Of a stretch of 64,000 nt of DNA, positions 1-9,863 are shown piece by piece. Source of the stretch: an uncultured Bacteroidales bacterium (lineage in GTDB: Bacteria; Bacteroidota; Bacteroidia; Bacteroidales; UBA11471); contig CALUZW010000011.1 of NCBI GenBank assembly GCA_944325415.1, positions 23,834-87,833 on the forward strand, read 5' to 3'. The position numbers and the translations under genes were made by a program. The first letter of the stretch is position 1. Every line of letters starts with the position of its first letter. The notes under the pieces were generated by a model that searched no databases, was not told the DNA's origin, and was given only the letters and a program-made list of their open reading frames with translations.

Positions 1-607
1 TTTTCTGGCTACGGCCGAGGCCTACCGTGTGCCCGTGAGGCTGGTATTCAACAAAATCGATCTCTATGACGATGACGACAAGGAGTTGTTGCAAGGTCTT
101 GTCGACCTCTATACCTACATCGGGTACGACTGTTTGCCGGTATCGGCGGCAACGGGCGAGGGGGTAGACAGCCTGCGGGCACTGTTGCACGACAAGGTCT
201 CCCTCTTTGCCGGAAACTCCGGCGTGGGAAAATCGTCGCTCATCAACCTCATTCTGCCGGGACTTCACTTGAAGACCGGAGCCATCTCGCAGTCGCACCA
301 CAAGGGTATGCACACCACGACATTCTCCGAGATGTTTCCCTTGCCTCAGGGCGGGTATATCATCGATACGCCCGGTGTCAAAGGTTTCGGAACCATCGAT
401 TTTGCGCCCGAAGAGGTGGCCCACTTCTTCCCCGAGATATTCAAGTTCTCGCACGACTGCCGCTTCGGCAACTGTACCCATCGCCACGAGCCGGGCTGTG
501 CCGTGTTGAAGGCTCTCAAAGAGCATCGCATCAGTGCCTCGCGCTATGCCAGTTATTTAAGTATCATCGACGACAGCACCGAGGGTAAATATCGCTCGGG
601 CTATTAA
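1..607 (+). CDS. rsgA: Ribosome small-subunit maturation GTPase RsgA, 5'-truncated by the window edge
   Basis: RsgA (YjeQ) is a circularly permuted GTPase that checks late 30S ribosome assembly. The reading frame is open from base 2, so the N-terminal OB domain lies outside the window; a GTG at base 29 is an internal codon, not the start. Visible in order are the G4 motif NKID, the P-loop GNSGVGKSS, the G3 motif DTPG followed by VKGFG, and the C-terminal zinc site [13 protein letters not shown]. The permuted order G4-G1-G3 is diagnostic of the family. thyA follows after 15 nt on the same strand, suggesting co-transcription with thyA and folA. Confidence 0.95.
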   Translation, partial: FLATAEAYRVPVRLVFNKIDLYDDDDKELLQGLVDLYTYIGYDCLPVSAATGEGVDSLRALLHDKVSLFAGNSGVGKSSLINLILPGLHLKTGAISQSHHKGMHTTTFSEMFPLPQGGYIIDTPGVKGFGTIDFAPEEVAHFFPEIFKFSHDCRFGNCTHRHEPGCAVLKALKEHRISASRYASYLSIIDDSTEGKYRSGY

Positions 608-622
608 CCATCGGACAAAATC

Positions 623-1417
623 ATGAAACAATATCTCGACCTCCTGCAACGGGTCCTCGACGAAGGGGTGAAGAAGTCTGACCGCACCGGAACCGGCACC
701 ATCAGCGTGTTTGGTCATCAGATGCGGTTCAATCTCGAAGAGGGATTCCCTCTGCTCACCACCAAGAAGTTGCATCTCAAATCGATTATCTATGAGTTGC
801 TTTGGTTTCTCAATGGCGATACCAATGTCAAGTATCTGCAAGAAAACGGCGTGCGCATCTGGAACGAGTGGGCCGATGCTAATGGCGACCTTGGCCATAT
901 CTACGGCTATCAGTGGCGTTCGTGGCCCGATTACAATGGCGGACATATCGACCAGATAACCGAGGCGGTGGAGACCATCAAGCACAATCCCGATTCGCGC
1001 CGCATCATTGTGAGTGCCTGGAATGTGGCCGACCTGGGGAACATGAACCTCCCTCCCTGCCACGCCTTCTTCCAGTTCTATGTGGCCGACGGCCGTCTCA
1101 GCCTGCAACTTTACCAGCGAAGTGCCGACATATTTCTGGGGGTACCGTTCAACATCGCATCGTATGCCCTGCTGTTGCAGATGATGGCGCAGGTTACGGG
1201 CCTCAAAGCCGGCGATTTTGTCCACACCTTGGGCGATGCCCACATCTATACCAATCATCTCGAACAGGTGCATCTGCAGCTCTCCCGCGAACCGCGGCCT
1301 TTGCCCCAGATGATATTGAATCCCGACGTCAAGTCGATTTTCGATTTCAAATACGAAGATTTCACCCTCACCGGCTACGACCCTCACCCGCATATCAAGG
1401 GGGTTGTCTCGGTATAA
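623..1417 (+). CDS. thyA: Thymidylate synthase
   Basis: Converts dUMP and 5,10-methylene-tetrahydrofolate to dTMP and dihydrofolate in the cytoplasm. The protein is 264 residues, the same length as E. coli ThyA, and begins MKQYLDLL. The catalytic Cys146 lies in [11 protein letters not shown], and the phosphate-binding [12 protein letters not shown] stretch precedes it. Folate released here is recycled by the dihydrofolate reductase encoded 10 nt downstream, a classic functional pair. No oddities seen. Confidence 0.98.
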   Translation: MKQYLDLLQRVLDEGVKKSDRTGTGTISVFGHQMRFNLEEGFPLLTTKKLHLKSIIYELLWFLNGDTNVKYLQENGVRIWNEWADANGDLGHIYGYQWRSWPDYNGGHIDQITEAVETIKHNPDSRRIIVSAWNVADLGNMNLPPCHAFFQFYVADGRLSLQLYQRSADIFLGVPFNIASYALLLQMMAQVTGLKAGDFVHTLGDAHIYTNHLEQVHLQLSREPRPLPQMILNPDVKSIFDFKYEDFTLTGYDPHPHIKGVVSV

Positions 1418-1427
1418 TCTTTCTTTT

Positions 1428-1925
1428 ATGAAGAATCTCTCTCTGATAGCTGCCGTGGCTGCCGATGGTGCCATCGGTAAGGATAACGACTTGTTGTGCC
1501 ATTTGCCCAACGACCTGAAACATTTCAAGGCGCTGACGCTTGACCATACCGTCGTTATGGGGCGCCGCACCTTTGAGTCGCTCCCGGCCGGACCTCTGCC
1601 CCGGCGCAAGAATGTGGTACTCTCGTCGCACCCCGAGCGGTTGCCCGAGACGGTCGAGGCTTACGCATCGCTTCTTGAAGCCCTGGCTGCACAGCCCGAT
1701 GAGGATGAGCTTTTTATCATCGGCGGAGCAACGCTTTACCGGGCTGCCATAGACGATGCAAGCCGCCTCTATATTACCGAGATACACCACAGTTTTCCCG
1801 ATGCCGACACATTCTTCCCGGCCATAGACCCGGCCGTGTGGGAAGAGACGTCGCGGGAGGATTTTCCGGTCGACGACAGGCATACCTATCCCTATTCGTT
1901 TGTAACCTATCGGCGTCGCCGGTAG
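1428..1925 (+). CDS. folA: Dihydrofolate reductase
   Basis: NADPH-dependent reduction of dihydrofolate to tetrahydrofolate. The start is taken as the ATG at 1428 (MKNLSLIAAV), 165 residues; an in-frame TTG at 1404 would overlap thyA and adds nothing conserved. Typical DHFR features are AADGAIGKDNDL near residue 10-20, the acidic active-site residue in LPNDLKHFK, the NADPH-binding VVMGRRTFESLP, and IIGGATLY. It lies directly behind thyA, closing the dTMP-synthesis folate cycle, and ends at a strong convergent terminator. Confidence 0.97.
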   Translation: MKNLSLIAAVAADGAIGKDNDLLCHLPNDLKHFKALTLDHTVVMGRRTFESLPAGPLPRRKNVVLSSHPERLPETVEAYASLLEALAAQPDEDELFIIGGATLYRAAIDDASRLYITEIHHSFPDADTFFPAIDPAVWEETSREDFPVDDRHTYPYSFVTYRRRR

Positions 1926-1975
1926 TGCCGTAGTGCTGCGGCAATGCGACGCCTCGGCTACCGTTTCATGGCATA

Positions 1976-2009
1976 AAGAAGGGCCGCTCACCTATGAGCG
2001 GCCCTTCTT
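1976..2009. terminator. Bidirectional terminator between folA and dsbD
   Basis: Perfect 15-bp inverted repeat (AAGAAGGGCCGCTCA with its complement) around a 4-nt loop CCTA, placed between the convergent ends of folA (+) and dsbD (-). The A-rich left and T-rich right flanks fit termination in both directions. Confidence 0.85.
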
Positions 2010-2033
2010 GTATCTGCGTCTGAGACAGAAGTA

Positions 2034-4139
2034 TTAGCGTTTGTTCTCGGCGTTGAATACTTTCAGCCCGTTTTTCAGGAATTCGAGATAGGCGGGAACA
2101 TCTTCCTTGTAGGAGTAGGAGGGACCTACGGGTTCGCCCTTGGTGTCGAGCAGCACATAGAACGGCTGTGCGTTGGCGCCGAACTTATGGCGTTGCAGGT
2201 AGCTCCAACGGTCGCCTACGGTGTAGAGAGTACGGGTCTTGCCATACTCCTCGATTTTTATCGGTTCGGGAAGAGCCTCCTTGTCGTCGACCATGAGGGT
2301 GATGAGTACATAGTCGTTTTCGATGACATCTTTTACGGCGGGGTCGGTCCATACGGCAGCCTCCATTTTGCGGCAGTTTACACAGCCGTAGCCCGAGAAG
2401 TCTACAAGTACAGGTTTGTTCACTTTCTTGGCGTAGGCCATACCTTCATCATAATCCATGAATGCGGCGTGTACCTCGTCTTTGTAGAGATTGAAGTCCT
2501 GGGTCGACAACGGGGGAGCAAAGGCGCTGATGGCTTTCAGGGGAGCGCCCCACAGACCGGGAACCATATAGAGGGCAAATGCCAGTGAAATCATGGCCAG
2601 GAAGAGGCGGGGTACCGACACGTGTTGGGTCTCGCTGTCGTGAGAGAAGCGTATCTTGCCGAGCAGGTAGATGCCGAGCAGGGCAAAAATGATAATCCAC
2701 AAGGCAACAAAAGCTTCACGGTCGAGAATGTGCCAGCCGTAGGCGAGGTCGGCAACCGAGAGGAATTTCAGGGCAAAGGCCAATTCGAGGAAGGCTAGTA
2801 CCACCTTGACCGAGTTGAGCCAGCCACCCGAGCGCGGCAGCGATTGCAGCATCGAGGGGAAAATGGCAAACAGGGCAAAGGGAATGGCCAGAGCCAGAGC
2901 GAAGCCGAACATACCGATGGCCGGGCCGATGGCTACGCCCATCGAGGCAGCCTGTACCAGCAGGGTGCCGATGATGGGACCGGTGCAGGAGAACGATACC
3001 AGAGCCAGGGTGAAGGCCATGAAAAAGATACTCAACAGTCCGCTGGTCGAGTCGGCCTTGCTGTCGAGTTTCGTAGTCCACGAAGCGGGGAGAGTCAGTT
3101 CAAAAGCTCCGAAGAAGGAGATGGCAAATACCACCAGCAGGGCAAAGAACAAGATGTTGAAGACGGCGTTCGTTGCGAGGCTGTTGAGGGCGCTGGCGCC
3201 GAAGATGGCGGTGATGAGCAGACCCAGACCCACATAGATAATGATGATGGCCAGTCCGTATATGATGGCATCGCGTATCGAGCGGCTGCGGTTGTTGGAG
3301 CGTTTCAGGAAGAAGCTCACCGTCATAGGAATCATGGGCCATACGCAGGGCGTGAGCAGAGCAAGCAGTCCGCCTACGAAGCCCGAGAAGAAGAGAAACC
3401 ACAGTGAGGTGTCGGCCGAGGTAGTTGTCTCGCCACGGGCTTGCAGCTTGTCGATGACGGGCGACCACAGGTCGGTGATTTCCGATTGGGGAGCCGGAGT
3501 AGTCTCGGCAGCAATCTCTTGGGCCGGTTGGGCTGCCGGCTCACTTTGGGTGGCGGCGGGTTGAGCAGCCGTCTTTACCGCGCTGCTATTTTTTTTTTCG
3601 GCAGGAGCAGTCTCCTTTTTTACCTCTTTTTTTACCTCCTTTTTAGGAGCAGCCTTTTGGGCGGCAGCAGCTACTTCGGCAGCCGAGAGTCCTTTCCCTG
3701 TGAATTCAAACTCTTCGTTGGTCGGGGGCAGACACGACTGGTCGTCGCAGCACATGTAGCGCAGGTATCCTTTTACGGAGAAGGTTTCGCCGGTGAGTTT
3801 GATGCGTTGAATAAAGGTTACCTCTTTTTCGTACCAGTTGAGTTCCATGCCGAACGTTTCGTCGTATTTGGTTATCAGGTTCGATGCCGAGGTTACGTTG
3901 CCTACCAGTTCAGCGCCTTCGACAGTAGTGAAGGTAAACGACGTGGGGGTAGGACCGTCTTCGGGAATATTTATTCCGTAAACGTGCCAATGGTCGTCGA
4001 TGGAGGCGGTAAATTGCAACTCTTTTTCTGTCTTAGACACGTCGGTTACGGAAAATTTCCAATGAACCGGGTCTTGCATCTGCGCTTTTCCCAGACCGAA
4101 GGTCAGGAGTAGGCCGAGAAGGAAAATCAGTTTTTTCAT
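2034..4139 (-). CDS. dsbD: Thiol:disulfide interchange protein DsbD (three-domain)
   Basis: Carries electrons from cytoplasmic thioredoxin across the inner membrane to periplasmic thiol partners. 701 residues: a signal peptide (first ~20 residues, ending GKAQ), an N-terminal alpha domain with CCDDQSCLPP, an Ala/Glu/Lys-rich linker at about 155-225, a multi-pass CcdA-like beta domain with the paired cysteines in TPCVWPMIP and SFSCTGP, and a C-terminal thioredoxin domain with the CxxC motif GCVNC. It sits alone downstream of the porin gene on the same strand (76 nt gap) and ends at the terminator shared with folA. Confidence 0.95.
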   Translation of the reverse strand: MKKLIFLLGLLLTFGLGKAQMQDPVHWKFSVTDVSKTEKELQFTASIDDHWHVYGINIPEDGPTPTSFTFTTVEGAELVGNVTSASNLITKYDETFGMELNWYEKEVTFIQRIKLTGETFSVKGYLRYMCCDDQSCLPPTNEEFEFTGKGLSAAEVAAAAQKAAPKKEVKKEVKKETAPAEKKNSSAVKTAAQPAATQSEPAAQPAQEIAAETTPAPQSEITDLWSPVIDKLQARGETTTSADTSLWFLFFSGFVGGLLALLTPCVWPMIPMTVSFFLKRSNNRSRSIRDAIIYGLAIIIIYVGLGLLITAIFGASALNSLATNAVFNILFFALLVVFAISFFGAFELTLPASWTTKLDSKADSTSGLLSIFFMAFTLALVSFSCTGPIIGTLLVQAASMGVAIGPAIGMFGFALALAIPFALFAIFPSMLQSLPRSGGWLNSVKVVLAFLELAFALKFLSVADLAYGWHILDREAFVALWIIIFALLGIYLLGKIRFSHDSETQHVSVPRLFLAMISLAFALYMVPGLWGAPLKAISAFAPPLSTQDFNLYKDEVHAAFMDYDEGMAYAKKVNKPVLVDFSGYGCVNCRKMEAAVWTDPAVKDVIENDYVLITLMVDDKEALPEPIKIEEYGKTRTLYTVGDRWSYLQRHKFGANAQPFYVLLDTKGEPVGPSYSYKEDVPAYLEFLKNGLKVFNAENKR

Positions 4140-4215
4140 TGCTTTTTATTAGGCTGTGGTTATTTCTTTCTGTTTTTTCTTTTTCATTAGAGAAAAAAGA
4201 AAGAATGTTTATTTT

Positions 4216-5832
4216 TTAAAATTTCACGCCAAAGGTAAGAATTATATTGTTATTTTTCGTTATCAGATGCGCTTTTTCCGAGCCAGAAATGTTTTTATCG
4301 GGAATTGCCGAGTAGGCCATGACCTCGTCGCTGGTGCGGCGGTGCAGGTAAGCCACGTCGATGTAGGCGTGTTTGAAGCGGTATCCTATGCCGCCCGAGT
4401 AGTTGTTTTTGGTGCGGCTCAGCGAGTAACTGGGCAGGGTGCCTGCTGTGGGTACATAACTGGTGTTGTCGAGCCATTCGTCCGAGACGGGCGATGATGT
4501 AAACGAGTATCCGACCCGAAGACTCAGTTGCGGGGTGACGCGGTATTCACCGCCGAGTCGTACCGTATGGGTGTTTTTCAGATAGTTGCGTATGTCGTCG
4601 TTGTCGTAGGCATAGGTCTGTTCATAACCGTTGTCGTCGCTCAGTTTCATGCGGGAGTAGGCCGTGTATTCGTAGTCGGCACTTACGATGGCTTTGTAGC
4701 CTATCTGGTAGGAGGTACCCACCATGAAGCGCAGGGGGGTGCGCAGCGAGAAGTGCTGGGTCGATACCGGGGTGTTGCTTTGTGAGCGAGCCTGGGTCTC
4801 TATCTGATTTTCGAGGTAGACGTAGTTGTTGATGATGTCGCCGTAGCCATTGCGGCGCACCGAGTAGTAGGTGGGGGTGTGTATGGCAGCACCGATGCGC
4901 CATGAGTTGGTTACATAGGCAATGAGGCCGGCCTTGAAGTTAACACCCGTTCCGTTCAGTGTCAATTCGTTGTAGAGAGAGTATCCCGATGAGGTGATGG
5001 GGTAAAGCGTCGATTCGATTTCGGTCTCGCCGGTTGTCTGGTAGAGATTCTCGCCATAATCCGAGACGAGCGTGTATTTAAGGTCGGTAATTCCGAGCCC
5101 GATGCCGAAGAATACACGGTCGGCCACATTTCCGCCGAAGTTGAAGGTGTATTCGTTGTTATAGCCGCTTTCCCGCACATCGAGGTATCCGTTGCCTGTG
5201 GTGCTTCCCTGCGAGAAGAGTCCGTAGTAGGTGTTGTTGGCTGCCGTTGCCGTGGGGGAGTAGGCCATGAGGAAATTGTCATAGGCAAGAATATCGAGCC
5301 ATGGTGCGCCGTTGTCGTAGGCACCGTTTGCGGTGAGCAGATTGTTGGGATTCTCGTTGCACAACCCTGCGATGGCGTTGGTGAGCGAACCGTTGAGTGA
5401 GTTGTAGCTGACGCGATAGTTGCGGGCATAGTTTTTCCGGCTGTTGTAAGCTACGCCGAAGTTGATGTTCCGTAACATCGAACCTCGGAGGTTGAATGTG
5501 CCGACAAAGCCAAGGTTGTCGAAGTTGACCCGCGTCTTGCTGTTGCGGCTGTTCCCGGGCAGGTTGTCTACGCGTGTCGACTGCGGCGATATGGTCAGTG
5601 TCGTTACCACTTCGTTGGAGCGGTACACGCCTATACCGGCCGGATTTTGCGACAGGGTGCTGATGTCGCCGCCGAGTGAGGTGAAAGCGCCTCCCATGCT
5701 GACGAAGCGGGCCGAGCCGATAAAGTCGGTGTCGGTCAGTTTCAAGGCCTCGACGGCCGACTGGGCCGATGCCTGGGCTGCAAATCCTGCGGCCAGGAGC
5801 AGCAGCCCTGTTTTCTGGAATATCTTGTTCAT
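4216..5832 (-). CDS. FadL/OmpP1-like outer-membrane beta-barrel protein
   Basis: Probable outer-membrane channel for hydrophobic molecules. 538 residues with a signal peptide ending QASAQ. The N-terminus carries the FadL/OmpP1 hallmark GSARFVSMGGAFTSLGGDISTLSQNPAG (quoted in two parts: GSARFVSMGG and LSQNPAGIGVYRS), then alternating aromatic beta strands, and the chain ends in VKF, the terminal aromatic signature of barrel proteins. The gene encoding the Trp/Tyr/His-rich secreted protein lies 42 nt upstream on the same strand, so the two are probably co-transcribed. Substrate unknown. Confidence 0.85.
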   Translation of the reverse strand: MNKIFQKTGLLLLAAGFAAQASAQSAVEALKLTDTDFIGSARFVSMGGAFTSLGGDISTLSQNPAGIGVYRSNEVVTTLTISPQSTRVDNLPGNSRNSKTRVNFDNLGFVGTFNLRGSMLRNINFGVAYNSRKNYARNYRVSYNSLNGSLTNAIAGLCNENPNNLLTANGAYDNGAPWLDILAYDNFLMAYSPTATAANNTYYGLFSQGSTTGNGYLDVRESGYNNEYTFNFGGNVADRVFFGIGLGITDLKYTLVSDYGENLYQTTGETEIESTLYPITSSGYSLYNELTLNGTGVNFKAGLIAYVTNSWRIGAAIHTPTYYSVRRNGYGDIINNYVYLENQIETQARSQSNTPVSTQHFSLRTPLRFMVGTSYQIGYKAIVSADYEYTAYSRMKLSDDNGYEQTYAYDNDDIRNYLKNTHTVRLGGEYRVTPQLSLRVGYSFTSSPVSDEWLDNTSYVPTAGTLPSYSLSRTKNNYSGGIGYRFKHAYIDVAYLHRRTSDEVMAYSAIPDKNISGSEKAHLITKNNNIILTFGVKF

Positions 5833-5874
5833 GATAGTATGTTCTTAAATAGTTCCCTTGCTTTTATCTTTTGT

Positions 5875-6990
5875 TTACCGGCGACTACGGCTTCCGCCGC
5901 TGCTGCTACGGCTGCTGCCTACACTGCCCCGTGAGGTGTTGCTGCTTCCACTGCCGATGCTGCTTCCGCGAGAGGAACTGTTGTAGCTGGGCGTGTAGCT
6001 TTGGTTGTAGTTGCGTTGGGTCTCGATTTGCCGGGTCGAACTTTGCCGTTGTGACGACCGGGAGGTGTTACCCATTCTTACCCGCTGGTTTTGGGAGTTG
6101 ATAATGACCCTGTTGTCGTTTGTACCTGTCGGTCTTGATACATTCTGGGTAGGCCGACGCGAACTCCAACCTCCGGGGCTGTATGAGGGTCTTGTCGTCG
6201 GGGTAGGACGGTAGTCGGGCCGGTGCGGTGGGCGATAGTGGGGGTAGTGGTGTGGATAGTAGTGATAGTGTGGATAGCTCCACCCCCATCCCCACCCGTA
6301 GGAGGGATAGCCCCAACCCCAATAGTAGGAGTGCCATCGCCATGACGGGCCCCAATAGCTGTACGGCGACCACATGTAGTCCCAGTACCAAGGGTTGGTC
6401 CAGGTGGGTGTTACATAGGCATAGGTCCCGTCGATATATACGTTCCAGTCCCAGGAGTTCAGGAAATAGATTTCGTTGTATGCCGGGTCGGTGATATGTA
6501 TGGTAAACCGCGGGTTGTGAAATTTGCGGATGCGCTCGGCATATTCGAGGTCGCTTTGCGTGCCGTAGAATCCGTTCAGGTAATAGCCATCATCTTCGAG
6601 ATACGACGTGTCGTCGGCCGATGATGATTTCTGGTCGGTATATCTGCGGTTGTAGGCGTCGACGTCGTCAACGTTGTTCGACGCTTGTACACCGATACTT
6701 TCCTCGGCATAGCGACGGTTGTAGGTGTCGACATCCCAAAGACTGTCGGGCACGAAAGTCTCGCCCGTGGTCTCTTGTTTGGGGGTCATGGCAGCGGCCT
6801 TTTCAACTTCTGCCTGTTTTTTTTCAGCTTCGATGCGTTCTTTCTCGGCCTGTTTTTCTCTCTGTTGTCTGATTTCTTCGCGTGTGCTGGGGCGTATGTA
6901 CAGGTCGTCCCAGTATTGTGATACGGCCGTCTCGGGCCACCAGAGCGCTATGACCAAGATGATAGAAAATATGCCATATAGATTTTTCAT
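5875..6990 (-). CDS. Secreted Trp/Tyr/His-rich low-complexity protein, function unknown
   Basis: 371 residues with a hydrophobic signal segment at the N-terminus (MKNLYGIFSIILVIALWW, cleavage probably near AVSQ). After it come a charged Glu/Lys/Gln-rich stretch (residues about 40-70), two repeats of a DVD-YNRRYA/T motif (near 90 and 112), a compact segment with FTIHITDPAYNEIYFLNS, then a strongly Trp/Tyr/Gly/Pro-rich region (about 195-250) running into a His-Tyr-Pro run, and a Ser/Arg-rich tail ending SRSRR. I do not recognise a family. Export and likely co-transcription with the porin suggest an envelope role; the His/Tyr-rich part could bind metal, but that is inference. Confidence 0.75.
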   Translation of the reverse strand: MKNLYGIFSIILVIALWWPETAVSQYWDDLYIRPSTREEIRQQREKQAEKERIEAEKKQAEVEKAAAMTPKQETTGETFVPDSLWDVDTYNRRYAEESIGVQASNNVDDVDAYNRRYTDQKSSSADDTSYLEDDGYYLNGFYGTQSDLEYAERIRKFHNPRFTIHITDPAYNEIYFLNSWDWNVYIDGTYAYVTPTWTNPWYWDYMWSPYSYWGPSWRWHSYYWGWGYPSYGWGWGWSYPHYHYYPHHYPHYRPPHRPDYRPTPTTRPSYSPGGWSSRRPTQNVSRPTGTNDNRVIINSQNQRVRMGNTSRSSQRQSSTRQIETQRNYNQSYTPSYNSSSRGSSIGSGSSNTSRGSVGSSRSSSGGSRSRR

Positions 6991-7120
6991 AACGAGCCTC
7001 CTTCCTTTTTCAGATTAGGACGTTTATCTTTTGATACAGAATTACCGATAAAGTTTAATGTGTCAGGAAACAAAGATAGTTGTAAAGGACGAAAAATCTG
7101 ATGATAAATAGTGAATAAAA

Positions 7121-7160
7121 ACGAAAAACACCGGTATAAGCCGGCGTTTTTCGTTTTTTT
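7121..7160. terminator. Terminator downstream of the HdeD-like gene
   Basis: Inverted repeat ACGAAAAACACCGG / CCGGCGTTTTTCGT with one mismatch and the loop TATAAG, flanked by A and T runs on both sides. It lies 18 nt beyond the stop codon of the minus-strand HdeD-like gene. Confidence 0.75.
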
Positions 7161-7177
7161 AGGAATCGGAATGAGTG

Positions 7178-7738
7178 TCAGTTCCGCTTGCCCGGTTTCA
7201 GGTCTCTCGCGAAGATAATCAAGGTGATGCCCCAGTAGATGAAGACAAAGGCACACACATATACCATGACTACCGATGCCATAAAAGGAGCAAAGAAGAA
7301 AAACAGCGAAGCGGCCAGCAGCAGAATACCGTTGAGCAGATAGAGTTGCCGGCCTTTGTAGCCTTTTTCGAGCGTAACGGCTGCGATGATGTTTTTGATG
7401 GCCCGGTATAGCAGAATGAATGCGAAGAAGTAGGGCAGTACGATTTCGCTCAATACCAGATTCCCTACCAGTAGAAATCCGACGATGATGTCGAGAATAC
7501 CGCCCGCTATCCACCAGCCCCAGCCCCGTTCGTGCCGGCCGGTGTCGCTCGAAATGATAAGTTCGAGAATTCCAAGTACAATTAAAGCCCAGCCCAGTAG
7601 CGACGATATGACCGAGAATCCGGTAAACGGTCGGGCTACCAGCCATATTCCGCAGGGAATCAATAGTATACCAATCAGTAAGACGGCCCACCAGTAGCGG
7701 CTCTTTCCCCAAAAGGAGATTGTTGTCATTTCCATCAT
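7178..7738 (-). CDS. HdeD family membrane protein
   Basis: Small multi-pass inner-membrane protein of 186 residues when started at the ATG at 7738 (MMEMTTISFWGKSR). The frame stays open further upstream, but that extension is basic, non-hydrophobic and lies in the divergent promoter region. About six hydrophobic segments occur, with WWAVLLIGILLIPCGIWL first and the conserved GWALIVLGILELI next, the paired-helix pattern of the HdeD/DUF308 family. In enterobacteria HdeD is linked to acid resistance; whether that holds here is unknown. Monocistronic, with its own terminator. Confidence 0.8.
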   Translation of the reverse strand: MMEMTTISFWGKSRYWWAVLLIGILLIPCGIWLVARPFTGFSVISSLLGWALIVLGILELIISSDTGRHERGWGWWIAGGILDIIVGFLLVGNLVLSEIVLPYFFAFILLYRAIKNIIAAVTLEKGYKGRQLYLLNGILLLAASLFFFFAPFMASVVMVYVCAFVFIYWGITLIIFARDLKPGKRN

Positions 7739-7931
7739 AAGCGTTATTTGTTTTAGGTAAGAATGTGTTTGTATATAAACAACAATCAGCCGGGAGTAAA
7801 GTTTATTTCTGCGGGCGCGGTTATTGCCGGTGCGCTCTTTTCTGCCGTTCAGAAAAGAGTCGCGAAGCCGATGTTGTCGATGTGTTAACAAAAATTATCG
7901 GTCGGGACGACATTTGCCGGCACTATCTCGT

Positions 7932-7939
7932 TACTTTTG
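7932..7939 (+). promoter_or_regulatory. Possible -7 box for the PL11 lyase
   Basis: TACTTTTG matches the Bacteroidetes -7 consensus TAnnTTTG and lies 57 nt before the lyase start. A TTTG lies 15 nt upstream, closer than the usual 19-20, so the assignment is weak. Confidence 0.4.
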
Positions 7940-7996
7940 TTTTCCAAAGAGCTTTGAACCGAAATTTCAAAACTATTAACCGAAAGTATACTTATT

Positions 7997-9841
7997 ATGA
8001 AAAACATGAATCGAATGGCATTTGCCGTCATGATGTTGAGTACATTGGCGGCCGGTGCGTATGCGCAGGACACTCGCGAGAGAAACTATTATTATGAAAT
8101 ATTGGATCCTTCGCACGAGCCAAAGCCCCTTGTCGAAGGGTTTGCCCAGACACGCGTGAGCGAAACGCTCGACCGCGGGCTAACCCTTGCACCAGGCCAG
8201 AAAGAGGGTACACTCTACCTCTCGTGGCGTCTGCTCCAAAGCGATGCCCCTGACGTGGCATTCAACGTGTACCGCGAAGCCGGCGGAAAGACAAAGAAAC
8301 TTAATCGCAAGCCCTTGAAAGCGACGACCGATTTTGTCGACCCTTCGCCGGTTGCCGGTGAGGCACGCTATCAAGTGGTTGCCGTTGACCGCAGGGGAAA
8401 GACACTTGACAAGTCGGCTTTTGTCGCTTATTCTCCCGAGAGTGTCAGAAATTACCGCTCGATAAAACTCAACCGCTCGGTCAAGGCCGGAAAAGTGGCT
8501 GTGGCCGACTTGAACGGTGATGGCGTTTACGATTATATCATACGTACTCCCGAAAGTAATGTCGACCCCGGAATGCCTGGCGACCTCAACGGGAAAACCT
8601 ATCAGATAGAGGCTTATCTCAGCGACGGTACCTTCTTGTGGTCGAAAGACCTGGGGCAGGGTATCGAGCCCGGTATCTGGTATTCGCCCTATGTGGTCTA
8701 CGATTTCAATGGCGACGGAAAGGCCGAAGTGGCTTTGAAAACCGCTCCCGACGACGTGCAGCGCGATGCCAAGGGGCGGGTCGATACCGGTGAAGAGTAT
8801 CTTTCGGTACTCGACGGAATGGCCGGCCGTGAGATAGCCCGGGTTGACTGGCCCGAACGTAACTTCCGCTACGGCAATCTCATCCGCCGCAACCGTAACC
8901 AGATAGGCATGGCCTTTCTCGATGGAAAGACCCCCTATATCCTGGCCTGCCGGGGAACCTATAAGCTCATGGTGGTCGATGCCTGGCAGCTCAACGGTAC
9001 GAAACTCGAACGTGCCTGGCGCTGGGACGGTGATGAGGAGAACCCCATCGTGCGCAGTATGGGAGCCCACAGTATGGTGTGCGGCGATGTCGACGACGAT
9101 GGCCGCGACGAGATATTGCTGGGTTCGTGCATGCTCGACGACAACGGTACTTTGTTGTGGTCGGCCGGGCTGGGACATCCCGACAAGGCCTATCTCACCG
9201 ACATAGATCCCTCTCGTCCCGGTATGGAGGTATTCCTCTGTCTTGAACCGTGGCACGACAACGGACGTGGTGTCTGCATGGTCGATGCCCGCACCGGACA
9301 ACAGATATGGAATATCGGGCATAAGACGTTCCATGTAGGCGATGGTATGGTGGCCGACATTGATGCAACACACCCCGGGCTTGAATGTTTTGCTCGCGAA
9401 GATAGAAAAGGGGGGACTACGGATAAATACCTGCTCGCGGCCGATGGTACCTATCTGAGCAAGAATGAAGGTGTTCCGCCCTGCCGCAACTGGGCCTGGT
9501 GGGATGCCGACCTGCTGCGGGAGACCTTTGCGGGTGATGACAACCGATGGGGGGCCGGTTCTTCGTCGCATGGCCGGGCACAGAGTGTTGTCAAGTGGCA
9601 GGGTGAGACGCTGACGCAAGGCATAGAGGGCGATATTCTGATGATTGCCGACCTTTATGGCGATTGGCGCGAAGAGGTGGTTACGGCTCTGCCGGGTGAG
9701 ATACGCATCTACACCACCAATATTCCGGCCCGAGACCGTCGGGTTACACTCATGCAGGACCCGCTCTACCGCAACTATGTGGCCCATCGTTCCATGGGCT
9801 ATCCGCAGGCTCCTGTGCCCTCGTATTATCTGGGAGAGTAA
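7997..9841 (+). CDS. Rhamnogalacturonan lyase, PL11 family
   Basis: Cleaves the rhamnose-galacturonic acid backbone of pectin rhamnogalacturonan I by beta-elimination. 614 residues: a signal peptide ending AYAQ (residue 24), an N-terminal beta domain (FNVYREAGGK near 89), and a beta-propeller body with calcium-type loops DLNGDGVYD (171), DFNGDG (236) and DVDDDGRDE (364). The conserved start of the mature catalytic region (ETLDRGL, then LSWRLL) and the overall length match PL11 enzymes such as YesW. No SusC/SusD genes are adjacent, so it stands alone with its own terminator. Confidence 0.9.
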   Translation: MKNMNRMAFAVMMLSTLAAGAYAQDTRERNYYYEILDPSHEPKPLVEGFAQTRVSETLDRGLTLAPGQKEGTLYLSWRLLQSDAPDVAFNVYREAGGKTKKLNRKPLKATTDFVDPSPVAGEARYQVVAVDRRGKTLDKSAFVAYSPESVRNYRSIKLNRSVKAGKVAVADLNGDGVYDYIIRTPESNVDPGMPGDLNGKTYQIEAYLSDGTFLWSKDLGQGIEPGIWYSPYVVYDFNGDGKAEVALKTAPDDVQRDAKGRVDTGEEYLSVLDGMAGREIARVDWPERNFRYGNLIRRNRNQIGMAFLDGKTPYILACRGTYKLMVVDAWQLNGTKLERAWRWDGDEENPIVRSMGAHSMVCGDVDDDGRDEILLGSCMLDDNGTLLWSAGLGHPDKAYLTDIDPSRPGMEVFLCLEPWHDNGRGVCMVDARTGQQIWNIGHKTFHVGDGMVADIDATHPGLECFAREDRKGGTTDKYLLAADGTYLSKNEGVPPCRNWAWWDADLLRETFAGDDNRWGAGSSSHGRAQSVVKWQGETLTQGIEGDILMIADLYGDWREEVVTALPGEIRIYTTNIPARDRRVTLMQDPLYRNYVAHRSMGYPQAPVPSYYLGE

Positions 9842-9863
9842 TTGAGAGTGTATGGAGAAATGG

